Assembly: GCA_019843655.1 (NCBI GenBank)
Contig: JACDQD010000006.1
Span: 6,750,034 to 6,814,033, forward strand
Origin: Lethocerus indicus
Taxonomy: Eukaryota > Arthropoda > Insecta > Hemiptera > Belostomatidae
Length of the DNA: 64,000 nucleotides
Reading direction: 5' to 3'
Shown: piece by piece, positions 14,201 through 26,909 of the stretch
How the letters are laid out: each line of letters opens with the position of its first letter
Numbering within the stretch: position 1 is the first letter of the stretch
Notes under the pieces: model-generated
The model's database searches: none
What the model saw: only the letters and a program-made list of their open reading frames with translations
What the model was told of the DNA's origin: nothing
Position numbers and translations under genes: made by a program

Positions 14201-16690
14201 TCATATTCAGTTAATTATATGCCAAGAAAGGTTCTATTTAATACTGACATACATTCGAGAACCCATTTTTTTGTATTACGATTAAGCAGAAATATAATTC
14301 AGGCTATGTTGTATTCAGTTGTAATTACTGGTGTGAAACGCCGAGAGAAAGGAACCTTTCTCGGAGGAAACGATTGTTCCAATTTATCTAATTCAATATT
14401 CCTGTGCGGTATACTATAATATCGAAGAATTATTATACCGCACTTTCTAGGTTCAGAGCAAAGTGTATATGATTACATTAGATGCCAGGATATGCGGCAT
14501 TCTATCAGTTATGACCGCTTGAAAATTATTAGAGGAATTACGTCTAATATTAAATTACCACCATTTCGTAATAAATGTAGACAGATATTTATTTTGGCGG
14601 TTTTTATGCTCTGGTTCGATTCCAGCTACTCTGTTCTGTATCTTATCTACCTGCAACAAATTTTGGCATTGTGTACATAAAATCGAAATATTCGCGCAAG
14701 TTATCTAAGTAATATAAAAGTTATAGGACAATGGGAGTGTACTGACTAGGACAGTTTGGAATGCGAGTGGAAGGAAATTCGTCGGTTTTTATTCGGGGAA
14801 GTTTGTAGGGTCCCATTTATTCGTTTTCATTTTCCCGTCTCTTATTCGCCTGTAATAAAAAAATATTATATACAATTTTGTGTCGGCTAACGAAGTTTAA
14901 ATTTTTAACGATTTATATATTTTTCGATTCGCCGGTTCAGTAAAGTGACCGACCGGCAGTTGGAGTTGTTATACAGTTGTCCATTAACATCTGACACGTC
15001 CTATAATTAGAGCGGAGTAAGCAGCGGCCACCACAATGCGTTCCAGATGTCCAAATCGGGTAATGTGGCGCCTTTCAGGCAATTAATAACCGGCGTGTAG
15101 CAGCTAATTTGTCTCTTTTTATTCTATATATTCCCTTATTACAATGTATATAAGAAATCCTTATTTATTAAATCCTTATTTACGTACTATAAGCGGCTAA
15201 CAAAAGTATTGTCAGTATTCGTATATTTCAAATTAGTATGCAAATGTTGTACGTTACAGTTTAATAATTTTTTTAATACGCTCTTTTTTAATTCTTTGTT
15301 CCGGACATTGGGATATTTCAGATAATAATTTAGATTGGGAGCGATGAGATCCTTACTAACCACGAAAAATAATAACGAAGAGGCATACCTCAAAGTCGGG
15401 CCGGATAATGCACAATGCAAATTGTTAGTTTCGACATATCTCAGACTGCGGTCATGTTAATACACGGCCTGGCAACATCTTGAACCGAACGAACGGTCAT
15501 GCTGTAAACCATGTCCCGTTTTCACCAATAGGGCGGAACACACTCAATCAGTGCGGAAGAGACGGAAGATACCAATCGGTTCAAGAAAAAGCGTACACCG
15601 AATCATAGTGGGCCATCGAAGCCGTTGAAATGCGTGCAGGCCGAGATCACGGTACAGTCTTACATACGGCCGCAGATCGCCAATCACACGCAGTCTCCAG
15701 ATGGACGATAAGACGGCAACGCGAGCCCTTTTATTGGTGATTTCAGTTTCGAAGCGCCCGGTAAAAGGACCCGATGTTTTCACTTTACATGTCGGACTGT
15801 ACACTTTTGACCTCGGCCTCAGTTCGAAAGTAGCCACACGAACACGAAAATAAGCCTACCGACAATGAGAATATTTTCTAGATCATTCCTATCGAAACGG
15901 TTTAATTCAAAATGTTCAACAATTGAATTTCTTTTTCAAGCCTCCACGCTAAGCATTTGCGTCATTAAAGAATTGCAGCGCTTAAAATTACACGATCGGC
16001 TAATTAAGCCGACATAAACATAAATCTATTATCAACACTGAGTCAACTGCCGATAAGAATTGAACTTTTTTGTAGGGGGATAATTAAAAAATGATTAATC
16101 CACTCGAGGGATCCTTGAAATTTATTCCGTGAAAAAATAGAACGTGTTGTCTCACGGTTTAACAAATTGACCGCATCTTATTTGGAAGGGGGGGGGCGGT
16201 CATCGATCAGCCGTTTTCGTCTTCGGATTAAAGCGGCGACAATGTCCCGACGAAACAGAAACCGGTTATTAGGAGGAGGCAACAGTGGGGCCTGTTATTA
16301 GCTCCCGATACAATTAAACTAATCTTTCTTTAATTAATAAAACACATACAGCGAAGGGAGGCGCCACGCCGACACCCTCTTTATTATTCGGGCTCTTGTT
16401 TTTTATTACAAACGACTATTTTTTTGTTCACCGCCCTTCTCCTTAATTACGCGCGTACAATAGAAGAATATGACACAAATAAACTAGCCCGTATCGGTGA
16501 ATGAATCCAATGAGGAATTTTGTGCACCGTCATTTTACTTCAATGTCGGCGCAAAGTTGAAGTGAAAAAATAATGTTAACAAGTATTAATTTCATGGAAA
16601 ATTCGTCAATTTGGTTTGTAGACGCTTTTGTCATCCTGATTAGCAGTCGAGAATAAAATAACGCTCGGTTTTGTTACAAAACAATAAATG
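8251..16690. other. CpG-rich non-coding stretch, no gene supported
   Basis: No recognisable protein exons, RNA genes or element ends were found. A G-rich run lies at about 8672-8695. Several open frames of 60-126 codons occur (for example 11770-12150 minus overlapping 11795-12070 plus, and 15544-15837 minus), but opposite-strand overlaps and lack of any family resemblance argue that they are chance. CpG is frequent until about 16.7 kb, where composition shifts abruptly to AT-rich and CpG-poor. Confidence 0.5.
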
Positions 16691-18104
16691 TAGGCGCCCA
16701 ATTGGGCCCCATCAAGATTAGGAATAGAAATTTTCACTCTACCATTCTAGGAATTGTCATTGTAGGTAGGATAAGTCCTATTCAAATGCAGAAACCTTCT
16801 GAAGGCAGTTACAGAATAAGTTATTTTTGTTAAATTTCAGAAACAAAATTTAAATAGCAGGATAGTTCAATAAAATGTTTGTAAAAGGATAGCACAAATA
16901 TATTCATTCAAAGTGGTTGACAAGGCTGTCAGATAAATATAAAAGCTGGCTTTACATTTGCAATGTACCTGCAATACACTTGATTAGGTCAATGTTACCG
17001 ATAAAAATTGAAGGCAAAAGGAGTTCAAATGTTTATGTAATTTGTGGCAGAAATATCAAAATTTTCCATAATTAATGAGTTTTTTTCAAATTGAGGGTAA
17101 TTTAAAGAAATGATAACTCCGTGAAATGATTAGTGAAATGTAGGACAGTAAGATAATAACATGAATTATGCAGTCATTTGAAAAACTTAAAATATCTTAA
17201 TTTGTAAAATTTGCATATGTTTATCTCTACAATTAGAATATAAACACAGTGAACTTAAAATTGGGTGAAACAGTGTAATTTGGTATTTAATGTGTTATTG
17301 TTATAATCATTGATGAAAGAAATTAAAAATATTACACTAGTTGCGATTTATTTGTTTAATTACAAATGAGCAATAGTAAAACCCAATCTGAGGTAACCAA
17401 TAGTATTAGTTTATTAAGTAATTATGTGCATGCTATAAATGTTAACTAGTATTTCTGTAATTTTAAATACTCAACAATTATATAATTGAGAGTAATTAAC
17501 AGAATAATTCAAACTAACATTATTTTTTTATACACAGATATCTGTAAATGATAGTTAAATTATTAAATTGTTTATCTTGTCAATTTGGCCAATAGTTTCT
17601 ATAATTTATTATATACTCCATTCAGGTATTTCATAATATTGTTGACACTGCTTTTTTTTTATAAACTTATAAGAAATCTAAAAATAATAATTTTATTATA
17701 ATATGAATACTTTTTTCTTCTCAACATTATTTATTATGAAATAATTATTATTGTACAAATGAGATTATGGTTTCACATAAGAGTATTCACGTATTTTTAT
17801 AACAAATTATCACATACATCACTTTTTAATTGTTTTATTTACAGAGGTCTCAAGAAATATAGTACAACTGTTTTAATAATTAAAGGATATATACTGTTAT
17901 CACATAACATTTTTATAGGAGGTTTATTGAAGATATACTATTACTAGCTGTAAATCACTAAAAATGTAACATTAAACTTTTGAACTATAAAATAGATTAT
18001 AAAATATTTATTAACATCAAATATGATGAACAACATTATGTTGGTTGAATATTTTTAAAATGGGGAATTCACATCAAATGCCAGATCCTGTGATTTTATC
18101 TGTT

Positions 18105-18110
18105 TTTATT
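18105..18110 (-). terminator. Candidate separase polyadenylation signal
   Basis: AATAAA on the minus strand, about 250 nt downstream of the separase stop. The hexamer is common by chance in DNA this AT-rich, so the assignment is tentative. Confidence 0.3.
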
Positions 18111-18231
18111 ATGCACCTGAAACATTATAATAATAATCAAGTAATGAAATATTATCAACGTAAATTATGAATATCTAATTAATACAATATAATGTTTCTA
18201 TAAAAACTGAAAAGATTATTGTACTGTATTT

Positions 18232-18330
18232 ACAAATATGTATAATATATATCTGAACAGATGTTGACCAAAAATTTATAAATTTTATAAACCACTTGTT
18301 TTAGGAAATAAAGAAAATATTCTACATAGT
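18232..18330. repeat. Inverted repeat flanking separase, left arm
   Basis: This segment, starting 26 bp beyond the separase stop, matches the reverse complement of 25022-25119 at roughly nine bases in ten, including the identical stretch ttgttttaggaaataaagaa. The arm lies in the presumed separase 3' UTR. Weaker similarity, including a shared attaattgtaca spaced alike in both copies, suggests that the duplication once reached into the last coding exon. Confidence 0.9.
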
Positions 18331-18355
18331 TTTCATTACCTACATAAAGTTACTG

Positions 18356-20902
18356 TCATACAAGGTAATTAATTGTACAAACCAGGACAACAGGTATTCC
18401 CCTAGCTATAAAAGCAGCTCCATTAGAAAATATATCAACGCAATTTCGTACTTCTTTCATAGCTCTCAACAGCTCTGGTTCTTGTTTTTTCATTTCATCA
18501 TCTACCACTTCAAATGCTAAAAATGTCGAAATATTATATAAAGTAAATAAATTATAATATTTCATTCTAAGGAATTAATTACCCCAACAGTATATCATTC
18601 AATAACATCCATTATTTGTTTTCTTTTAAGTAATGATGATTAACACCTCATCAAGCATTGAACATATAAAAATTACGGTTAAATATATGATTTTGCATTT
18701 TTTTCTATAAAAATAGTACTTCAGCAATACTGGTTTTATGTACTCAACTGTTAATATTGACAGGTGTCCCAGGGAGCCAGGTGTTAGCCAAAACCATTGT
18801 CATTTTATCTGTGTCATTTGACATTACTGGCCACAGCATACCCAATGTACAACCACTAAAAACATAATACTGAACTTAATATTCTGCAATTACTATTATT
18901 ATATAAATTCTTAGCATGCATTTATGTTATTATTGATTTCATGTGAATAAATATAATAGAGGTGATAACATGGAAAAATTAAAATTTGTTTCTATGTTGT
19001 AAAATTATTAAATATAATATACAAAAATCTCAAAAAGCAACATCTTCATTTCAGTGTTTAAATAATAATTTTGACTAATATGTAACATGATTAAATGTGG
19101 CTTCATTCTGTATTATATATTTAAGATGAAACAATTTTGGTTCAATATATGTGCAGGAAATCAAGTTAAAAATGAACTAGAGTGAAAAATGACCAAAGAA
19201 TATGGTCAAGGATTAACATATAGTAAATTGGATTTAGTACTAAAAATAATGTAACATTATTACTTTTCCTTTAGTTTTTATGTTCCCTATAATGTTGTGA
19301 ACCCTTTCTGAATCATGGAACACCAGGTGCACTTCAGTCTTTGCACTGCCATATGGCATGCTTCATTCAAATAACAGCTAACAGATGTTCAACTATTGCC
19401 AGGGACTAATTATGCTTTATTTTTTCCCAATGAATCACCCTATATAATTAAATTTAACTAGATGAAACAATTTATACCTATGAATTAATATATTTATGCC
19501 AGTGACTGTAATTAAGAGTATACATTTTATTTGATAACTGACATATGATAATTTAAGTTACATATTTTCTCCTGAATAAAACAGTGGTGATGTATTGGAT
19601 CACACACGATGATACTTTTTTTAAATGCAATATTAGCATATGCCAATTTGAACTAAACCCTATCCTAAAATACAGACCCAGGCTGGACACTTTTTCATGT
19701 CATTTTAATAAATTTATTAGTGGTTACAATGTCTTGTATGAAATAATTTTGTTGTCACTTTCATAAAAACGTTCTGAAAATGAATGCATATCACAAAGCT
19801 GTGCTTTAATAATTTTTCAGTTCAAGAGGCCATTTGGCTAAAGCAACAGATTTTTAATTTATCTTTTGACAAAACTGCCCTTTCATCCTGAACATCAATG
19901 TGGGATAATTTGTTTCTAAAGGTTAAAGTATAACTTGATTAATGTTTATGGTGTGTTTCTTCCTTGTTGCATCACATACCTTCCCGCAAATGTATACTGT
20001 AAAATATCTCCAGTCATTTCAACTGTGCCTCCATGATCTTTAAGGGCTGCTGAACTGCAGCCATATAACATTTGTACAGGTCCAACTTTGAGTTTTTGTA
20101 TAGAATCTGTGGTCATATACTGACATCCACTTCCATGGCCACAATATCTAAAATTATGATGTACAAATTTGTTTTAAAATTATATTTTTAATTATTAATA
20201 TATTATGCTATAGTTTAAATATTTTGAACAATTATGTTGTGAACCTTAAATACAATTTTATCAATCGGTGTAGCAAATATATACTGTTACTAATTGTAGA
20301 TATTAATAAAGTAATGTTTCCAAAGTTCAAGAGTAAACCTACATAAATGTATTTTTCTTTGTAAGTGCTTCTATGAGCTGTTCCTCAGTTGGTTTCTGTC
20401 CAATTAATCCCTCCCACTGGGGCAACCTCTTCTTCAAGAATTTAGCTAACTTCTCTTCAACTCCTGGTAAATCACCATCTGGATTGATAACGAAATAGCA
20501 AATTTCATCATCGAGTATCTCCCTGTCATAAAGAAACTTGTTAAAACGTGCAATGCATTTGTATTGCTATATATTCATACATATGCTTAAAATAAATACA
20601 CTAATGACTAATTTTAGGAATTATTTCATACTGTGGTATGAGAAAAAGAATACATTTGGTTAAATTGAAAAATGTCAACAAAAAATATATTCATGAGGGA
20701 AGTGATAATGAAAATTATTAAATATATATATGGGAATATAAAATTACCTTAAACCATTTTTTATGCTTGGCTCATGCAGTTTGAACAGTGCGTGGAGAAA
20801 ATGAAGAGAGACAACTCTGCTGACTGGATGTCGTCTCAATACTGGTAAACTCTCCAATGGAATAATGTCAAAATGCTATAAAAAAAGAAAGTACAATTCA
20901 TA

Positions 20903-20949
<47 letters not shown>

Positions 20950-23900
20950 CCAAAAAATAAGAATTATTAATTAGTTCTATTGCCTAGTTCTTAAACTTAG
21001 TACATCATCTTTGATGGTGACATGTCAAGTTAAAATAAAAATAGTTAAAACTAATTACTTATAAGTATAAGTTTCTTTTAGCAATTAAGTATATTAATTT
21101 AAGTGGTCAGTTATTTTTAGGAATGGAACTGAAACTCTTGTTCACTTAAAATTACCTATTATATATTAATGGTGACCCATTCCACTCACTACATTTAAAA
21201 TGTTACCTAATGCATTGTCCTAAATTTTACCAAATTTTTATCTCCAGCATTAGGGACAAGCCCCATAAAGTTGCCCCTCCTACTAACAATAAATACAAAG
21301 TTTTCATGTCAAACATTTGTGAGAGTGTTGTCTTAGTATATTAGGTAATTTTATGATACTCAATTTTTCTAAATATTTGATTATTTTAATAAAACAAAAT
21401 ATCAATTTCAGATAGAATGTGAGGGGCTTATTACCTCATCTAAAATCATTATCAAAGGATGTCGCTTGGCTGTCATTAATTCATTATCATTACTGGTTTT
21501 AATATCTGTTAAAGTTTCAAACAGTGCTTTTCTGAGTATTCTGTCTTCTGGAAATATCTCGCCGACAGCAGATTCCAATTCCATTTCATTTAGATGACAG
21601 CTACCTTCAGCAAGTAAATAGCACAAGTATCTTTGACGGGTTGTGACACTATGAAGGACAAAACTCATTCATCAATCAAATTTCATAACTATGAAGTCCA
21701 CAATTATGGTTTCAGATTCAATAAAGGAAATGATTGTTAAGATTCACGTGAAATAGACAAATATTTTCCAACTATCATAATAAAATGAAAAAACATGGAA
21801 AATACAGAAGAAGAAATATATAGCACTATGACTGATTCTCTTGGACAAAAAAATCCAATCTAAAATAAAATAATATACTCTTTTTGGTAAGCAAATATTT
21901 GTAATTTTGTTGAACAATTTGTAATTAGTAAATCCTTACCTATTACATGGCGCAAAATCAAGGACTTTGTCTATGCTCGACCTAATCTTATTTTGTATGG
22001 CACTATCACAAAGCTTTCCCAAAAGCAGAACAATCCACTCTTTGAAACAAAGAGGACCAATTTCCCTCAGATGACACTGTTTAGAAAATGTACATTACAT
22101 ATTACATTAAAACTAGGCATGGATACACAGTGTTAGTTTTTAATATTCATAATACATTTTAATGCAAACAAAATGCACTTTTTGGTCAAGGATAATAATA
22201 ATAATTGTGTCATAACTGATATAATAATTAATAACACACTTATATCACATGAAAAACATATTCATGTCAAACCACACTTCATTTTAGTTCAAAACTTTCA
22301 CTGGAAATAATATATAATGATTAAATGTTATTTTAATTAACAAAATAATTAATAACTACAAATATTTTATACTCAGTCATAAAATGTGCATCATTACCTC
22401 CAAATCTGTAGATGACTTGTGCCTTAGTTTTCTAATTTGGCTTGAGGGCCCATGCTTCATACTCAAATTCTTCTTTATTTCCCAAAAACTAGACAGCACA
22501 TCATTTTCAGGCCAAACTACTTTAAGTGATAAAGGACATTCATCATTCCTATAAAAAAAATAATGTAATTTTACTATTGAAACTGTGACTGGTGAATGTA
22601 CAGTACATTAAACTAGATAAACATTACAAGGTCCTAACTAATAATAATTATTTTTAATAAAAAATATATCTATATTTATAATATCTGTTATATCTAAATA
22701 TATTTATAATATCTATAAAGAATAATTTTCATGATTAACAGTAACAGAAATGAATGTGCAATAATAAGTTTAACAATTTTTTATATTTATTCATCTTTTG
22801 TTTATATATCATATTTGCTTTTAATTTAACTTCCCAAAATATGTTTCATGGCCTTAATAATATAATGGCAACGAGTTATAATCACGTATTTGAAATAAAT
22901 ACAAGAATTGAAACATACTTATGCCTATACAATTAATTTATAGTAAGGTCATGGTCACAATTTCAAGAAACAACATAATCTAAATTATTAAATGTCATTG
23001 TGTTCAATCTTATATGAATTCATAAAGGAAAATACATAGCTGATTTGCAGAAATAAAATAAGTGTCTGAACTAATTTTATACAAGGATTGGATACTTTTG
23101 TTGACAACTTTTTCAAAATTCTGTACTACTTTGAATCTTATTACAACGTCATATAACTTTAGAAATATTTATCAATTTTGTCATGTACTATGTAATTTTA
23201 ATATACACTTCTAATTTACCCAATTAATGTGAATTATCACTAGTTAGTCATATGGACTAGTTTAGTTTGAACTTACTGTAAATTTGTTCCACAAGGTAAT
23301 CTTGTAATATGGAAACCTTTTGGTTGGATACTTGACTCAGCGCTCCGACGTTGAAACATTTCCCTAGGCTCAAATTCACGTGTTAATTGGATCACTGTCC
23401 ATTCTAAAACCAGAATATTGCTTAAAATAAAACACAATAATGTTTTACTCTTTGATTTTTTATAATATATCAAAGTGTATGGCAGGGGATATAAATATGA
23501 AAATTACAAATAACAAAAATTATAACCAACACTCAGTTATACTCAAAATGTTCAGATTCTAGTATAAAATTCTCTTTAAAATGTTATGGTACAAAATGAC
23601 TAAATATTGTCATGACTTAAGCTTGTGTTAATGGTGATTTTTTAAAATATGTTTGTATTCAATTACATTAAGAAGAAATAGTCATGATTTAATTATTAGG
23701 CCCAGGATTACCTTTAGGTAACTCTTGTAACCTCCGCATCATTCCTTCAACTTTATCAGTAGCATAACTGTTATTAAAAGAAAGGAAATCTGTTTTGAGG
23801 CCTTTTAACACAGTGTCTGCTGATGTAGGTTCCTTTTCTTTTGAACTGCAACACCATTGTTATATCACTATAGTTTCCAGTACTCAATAAGGATGGTTAT

Positions 23901-24334
23901 CCAAAAGTGAATAGATAGTTCGGAGATAAATGAAAGTTCACCTGATTTCATTCAAAACATTTTGAACCATAGCTGTTTGTCTCATACCGGCTCCATGTGA
24001 TTCCGTTAAATGGTAAATCGCTTCGAGTTCGTTTTCTTTCAATAAATACAAAAGGGCTAAGTGTCTCTGCATCACTAAAACACACCAAAGGAGGTTTAAT
24101 ATTTTTTATAAAACATCTCGACTTAAATGTTTGTCGTAGATACCCGTTTAGTTTGAATTTATTGATTTGTACTTAAAATATTATTCCCGAAAGGTGGAAA
24201 TAAACCATACTAAATTACTTCAAACGAGAACGAAGTAACTCACACATATACGTTGAGCCACACATCATGCCGGGTCGATTGTAGCACATATTTTTTATTT
24301 TTTCAATGAGACTATCGTAGTCTATAGGCTCCAT
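18356..24334 (-). CDS. Sse: Separase (separin), short insect type
   Basis: Caspase-like (clan CD, family C50) protease that cleaves the cohesin kleisin subunit at anaphase. Twelve coding exons (plus-strand coordinates): 24244-24334, 23942-24074, 23712-23845, 23277-23403, 22398-22548, 21940-22076, 21435-21648, 20748-20875, 20343-20522, 19980-20147, 18749-18855, 18356-18516. They total 1731 nt and 576 codons with all phases consistent. Exon 10 carries the catalytic signature: YCGHGSG with His436, then YGCSS with Cys462, followed by the LWPV segment and the C-terminal NGAAF-ARGIPVVL motif. The length is close to Drosophila Sse (about 634 aa) and far below vertebrate or yeast separases, so the long N-terminal helical-repeat region is missing. 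All introns are GT-AG; the exon 11 donor (GTTGAG) is weak but is the only one that keeps frame. The ATG is preceded by an in-frame TAA at 24359-24361, but an acceptor-like ttaacttcag ends at 24353 between them, so an upstream exon is possible. Confidence 0.93.
20906..20948. repeat. (TA)n microsatellite in separase intron 7
   Basis: About 21 TA dinucleotides beginning some 30 bp from the exon 8 acceptor, on the intron side. Confidence 0.97.
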
Positions 24335-24860
24335 GTTAATAACAAATAAAAACTGAAGTTAACAAACAAATTAGGTTTACCGAGAGGTTTAAAAACAATC
24401 AGTTACTGAGCCATAACTGGCCATAGAGGTTTTGCCTAATTTCGAGTCCCCACTTCCACGATGACGATACCGCTCTTGATGACCGCGTATTTAAAAAACT
24501 CTTTCATTCTGATTCTCGAAATTTTTATCAGAAACACGCAGTAACTTCATGCAGGTAATTGAAACTGTTTTTGTTGGATTTTAAACAGGAAGTTGTCGAG
24601 TTAGAGGTATGTCTGCAATGGCAATTAACACTGATGGCTAATCACAGAACACGGTCCGACTACCGATATCGATTGCTTTCATATATCGATATGTTCTCCG
24701 TTCGATATCTCCTATCCGCCATATTGCCGCCATTTGTTCCTTGAGCTGTGAATTGTTTGTGTTGTTTTTGTTCCATTATTTTATCTCCGATTTTTTGGGT
24801 CGCTGCTTTCTCAAATTTATCAGGTTTAACCATTTCATCGGAATGGACCTTAGGTAAGGA
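24335..24860. promoter_or_regulatory. CpG-rich promoter region upstream of separase, possibly bidirectional
   Basis: A CpG-rich gap separates two CpG-poor AT-rich blocks. It abuts the separase ATG on its left. On its right, 24717-24735 reads ccgccatattgccgccat, which contains YY1-like CCAT cores. An ATG at 24843 begins a four-residue start, M-D-L-R, that runs straight into a good donor (ATGGACCTTAG then gtaagg at 24854). This could be the first exon of an unidentified plus-strand transcript, but no downstream exon was found. Confidence 0.5.
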
Positions 24861-25021
24861 GTGTTCGTTCCGGTAGTTACTTTGAGAAAATCATGGGTTT
24901 GATATATCGATTTTAGACATCACGGAATTATCGATTCCTTTTATCAAAATAAACAAAGCACTAAAAATTAAACCTGTACAATTAATGCAAATTTAGTGAT
25001 TTGGCTTTCAATAATACAGAT

Positions 25022-25119
25022 ATTATGTACAATATTTTCTTTATTTCCTAAAACAAATGGTTTATAACATTTATAAATATCATACAATATCTGTTCAGAT
25101 ATATATAATACATATTTGA
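25022..25119. repeat. Inverted repeat flanking separase, right arm
   Basis: Reverse-complement partner of 18232-18330. Read on the plus strand it is in separase sense: it reproduces the sequence just after the separase stop codon, about 0.7 kb upstream of the separase start. Confidence 0.9.
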
Positions 25120-26863
25120 AAATATAATTATAATGAAGGCAGCTTTAGTTAACTCATGAAGTTTCTTCATAGTACTCATATGTTTAATTTTAACAAAATT
25201 CTAAGTAATAAAGTAGTTGTAAAGTAACAAATATATTCGTTATTTATTGGCTTACTTCTGAATAAATTATATCACTATAATTGTAACACATACTGAATAT
25301 TTATGCAGTTTCATTTTAAACATGACTAACTAAGCCATAATAATAAGTGTTTTAAACTATTTTCAAACATTGAGCGTGCTGTCTGTGCACCAACTAATTA
25401 ACTACCTAATCGAAGCCTTATATAAATAGTAATTCAATACTCTCTCAGAGCCACTTTTCAGAGCCAATATTTTAAGTAGAATTTCAATTTTATAAATAGG
25501 AAAATAAATATGTACTACAAAATAGAACTTGTGATTAATTTCATATTAAGCAAGCTTTTTAACCAATTTACCCCCACCATAAATTAACTGATTATTATCA
25601 GAATGACCTTATAACATTTCAGTTATGTATATATATAAATGTTTATGTTGTGAAAATGTTGTACACATCTCTTTGCGTGCATAATAAACACATAGTGCAG
25701 AGCTTAATGTCATTTATTATTATTGCCTTTTCTAGCTTATTTCTAAATAAAAGTGTTATATTATAAAAAATAATTTTCCGTGTTTTAACAATTTATCAGT
25801 TTATTAGAGAACAATTACTTACATTTCTTCCTTTCCCATTTTTGTATATTATATGATCTTTACTTCAATATCAATTTGTATCAATAGAACTATTTAACAG
25901 CATAACATTTTTTGAGGAATTATTTATGTCTATTTTAAACATATTTACAAAAGATGGCAATTTGTTACTGTGCATAATACAAATATACAAAAAAAAAGAA
26001 CAGAAGTTGTGAGCATAATAAAAAAATTGTAAAGCCTAATATAAAGTGCAGTGATTGCCACAGTAATATTAGTTGTATAGTTTACCAGTAAACATTTTAA
26101 ATAATATTTATTACTTCCTTGTATAAAATTACTGGGCACACATTGCACTATTTTTTCCTGAAATATACTATGATATTGATTGATACAATGGCAGTGATAC
26201 AAGGTAATTCACTTCCTTAAGGATTTTTTAAAATTATTAATAATTACACAATAATATATCATAAGAAGGCCCACATATTTGCATTCACACATACATATTG
26301 AGTGGCATACTGGTATTCCACAATATTGAATTATTCATGAACTCCTGGCAGGTGTATTCACAGGATTAAAAACAATGATCTAATGCATTTTATTAATACA
26401 GAAAATAAAACACAAATTTATTATAAAAAGAAAGAAACAACAGAATCTTAATGCCATTGTACATCAAAATGATCAGAATTCAAAATTCAAACAAATGTTT
26501 AGGAACTATAAAATAATTATTACTTCAACATTTTGAAAACAGACAAATTAAGTGTAATTTATACCATTTATATAGTTGAACTACATAATATTACATATCT
26601 TATATACTTGGGAATCATAAACTGTGATAACAATGTTATAGTAATGGTAGGAAAAACAGATTTTCTATACCTCATTATGTTGCATGTTATATTTAGGTTA
26701 TTTAATATCCACTCTAAAAGAAGATAATTCTTCTATTTATAATTTGTTTTGGATTAGAAAATTTTATTGAGATCAACAATTTTAATTATACTCTATGATA
26801 TTATTACATAGTTAAACTATATAATAAAAATGTTCAAGAAATCTAACTTCAAATATATAATGA

Positions 26864-26865
<2 letters not shown>

Positions 26866-26907
<42 letters not shown>
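26866..26907. repeat. (TA)n microsatellite
   Basis: About 21 uninterrupted TA repeats inside the ORF-free AT-rich block. Confidence 0.97.

Positions 26908-26909
<2 letters not shown>

Larger units (their letters stand above)
16691..18355. other. AT-rich, CpG-poor 3' flank of separase
   Basis: This is non-coding DNA immediately downstream of the separase stop codon. It is strongly AT-rich and almost free of CpG, matching the separase introns and unlike the DNA left of about 16.7 kb. The separase 3' UTR must lie at its right edge. Minus-strand AATAAA motifs (plus strand tttatt) occur at 18105-18110 and 18007-18012 and are candidate polyadenylation signals about 250-350 bp past the stop. Confidence 0.55.

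Noticed and set aside
14613..14632. tRNA B-box-like ggttcgattcc
   Set aside because: No A box at the right distance and no cloverleaf arms could be found. The same applies to gggttcaattcc near 46638 and ggttcgattcgc near 37628.
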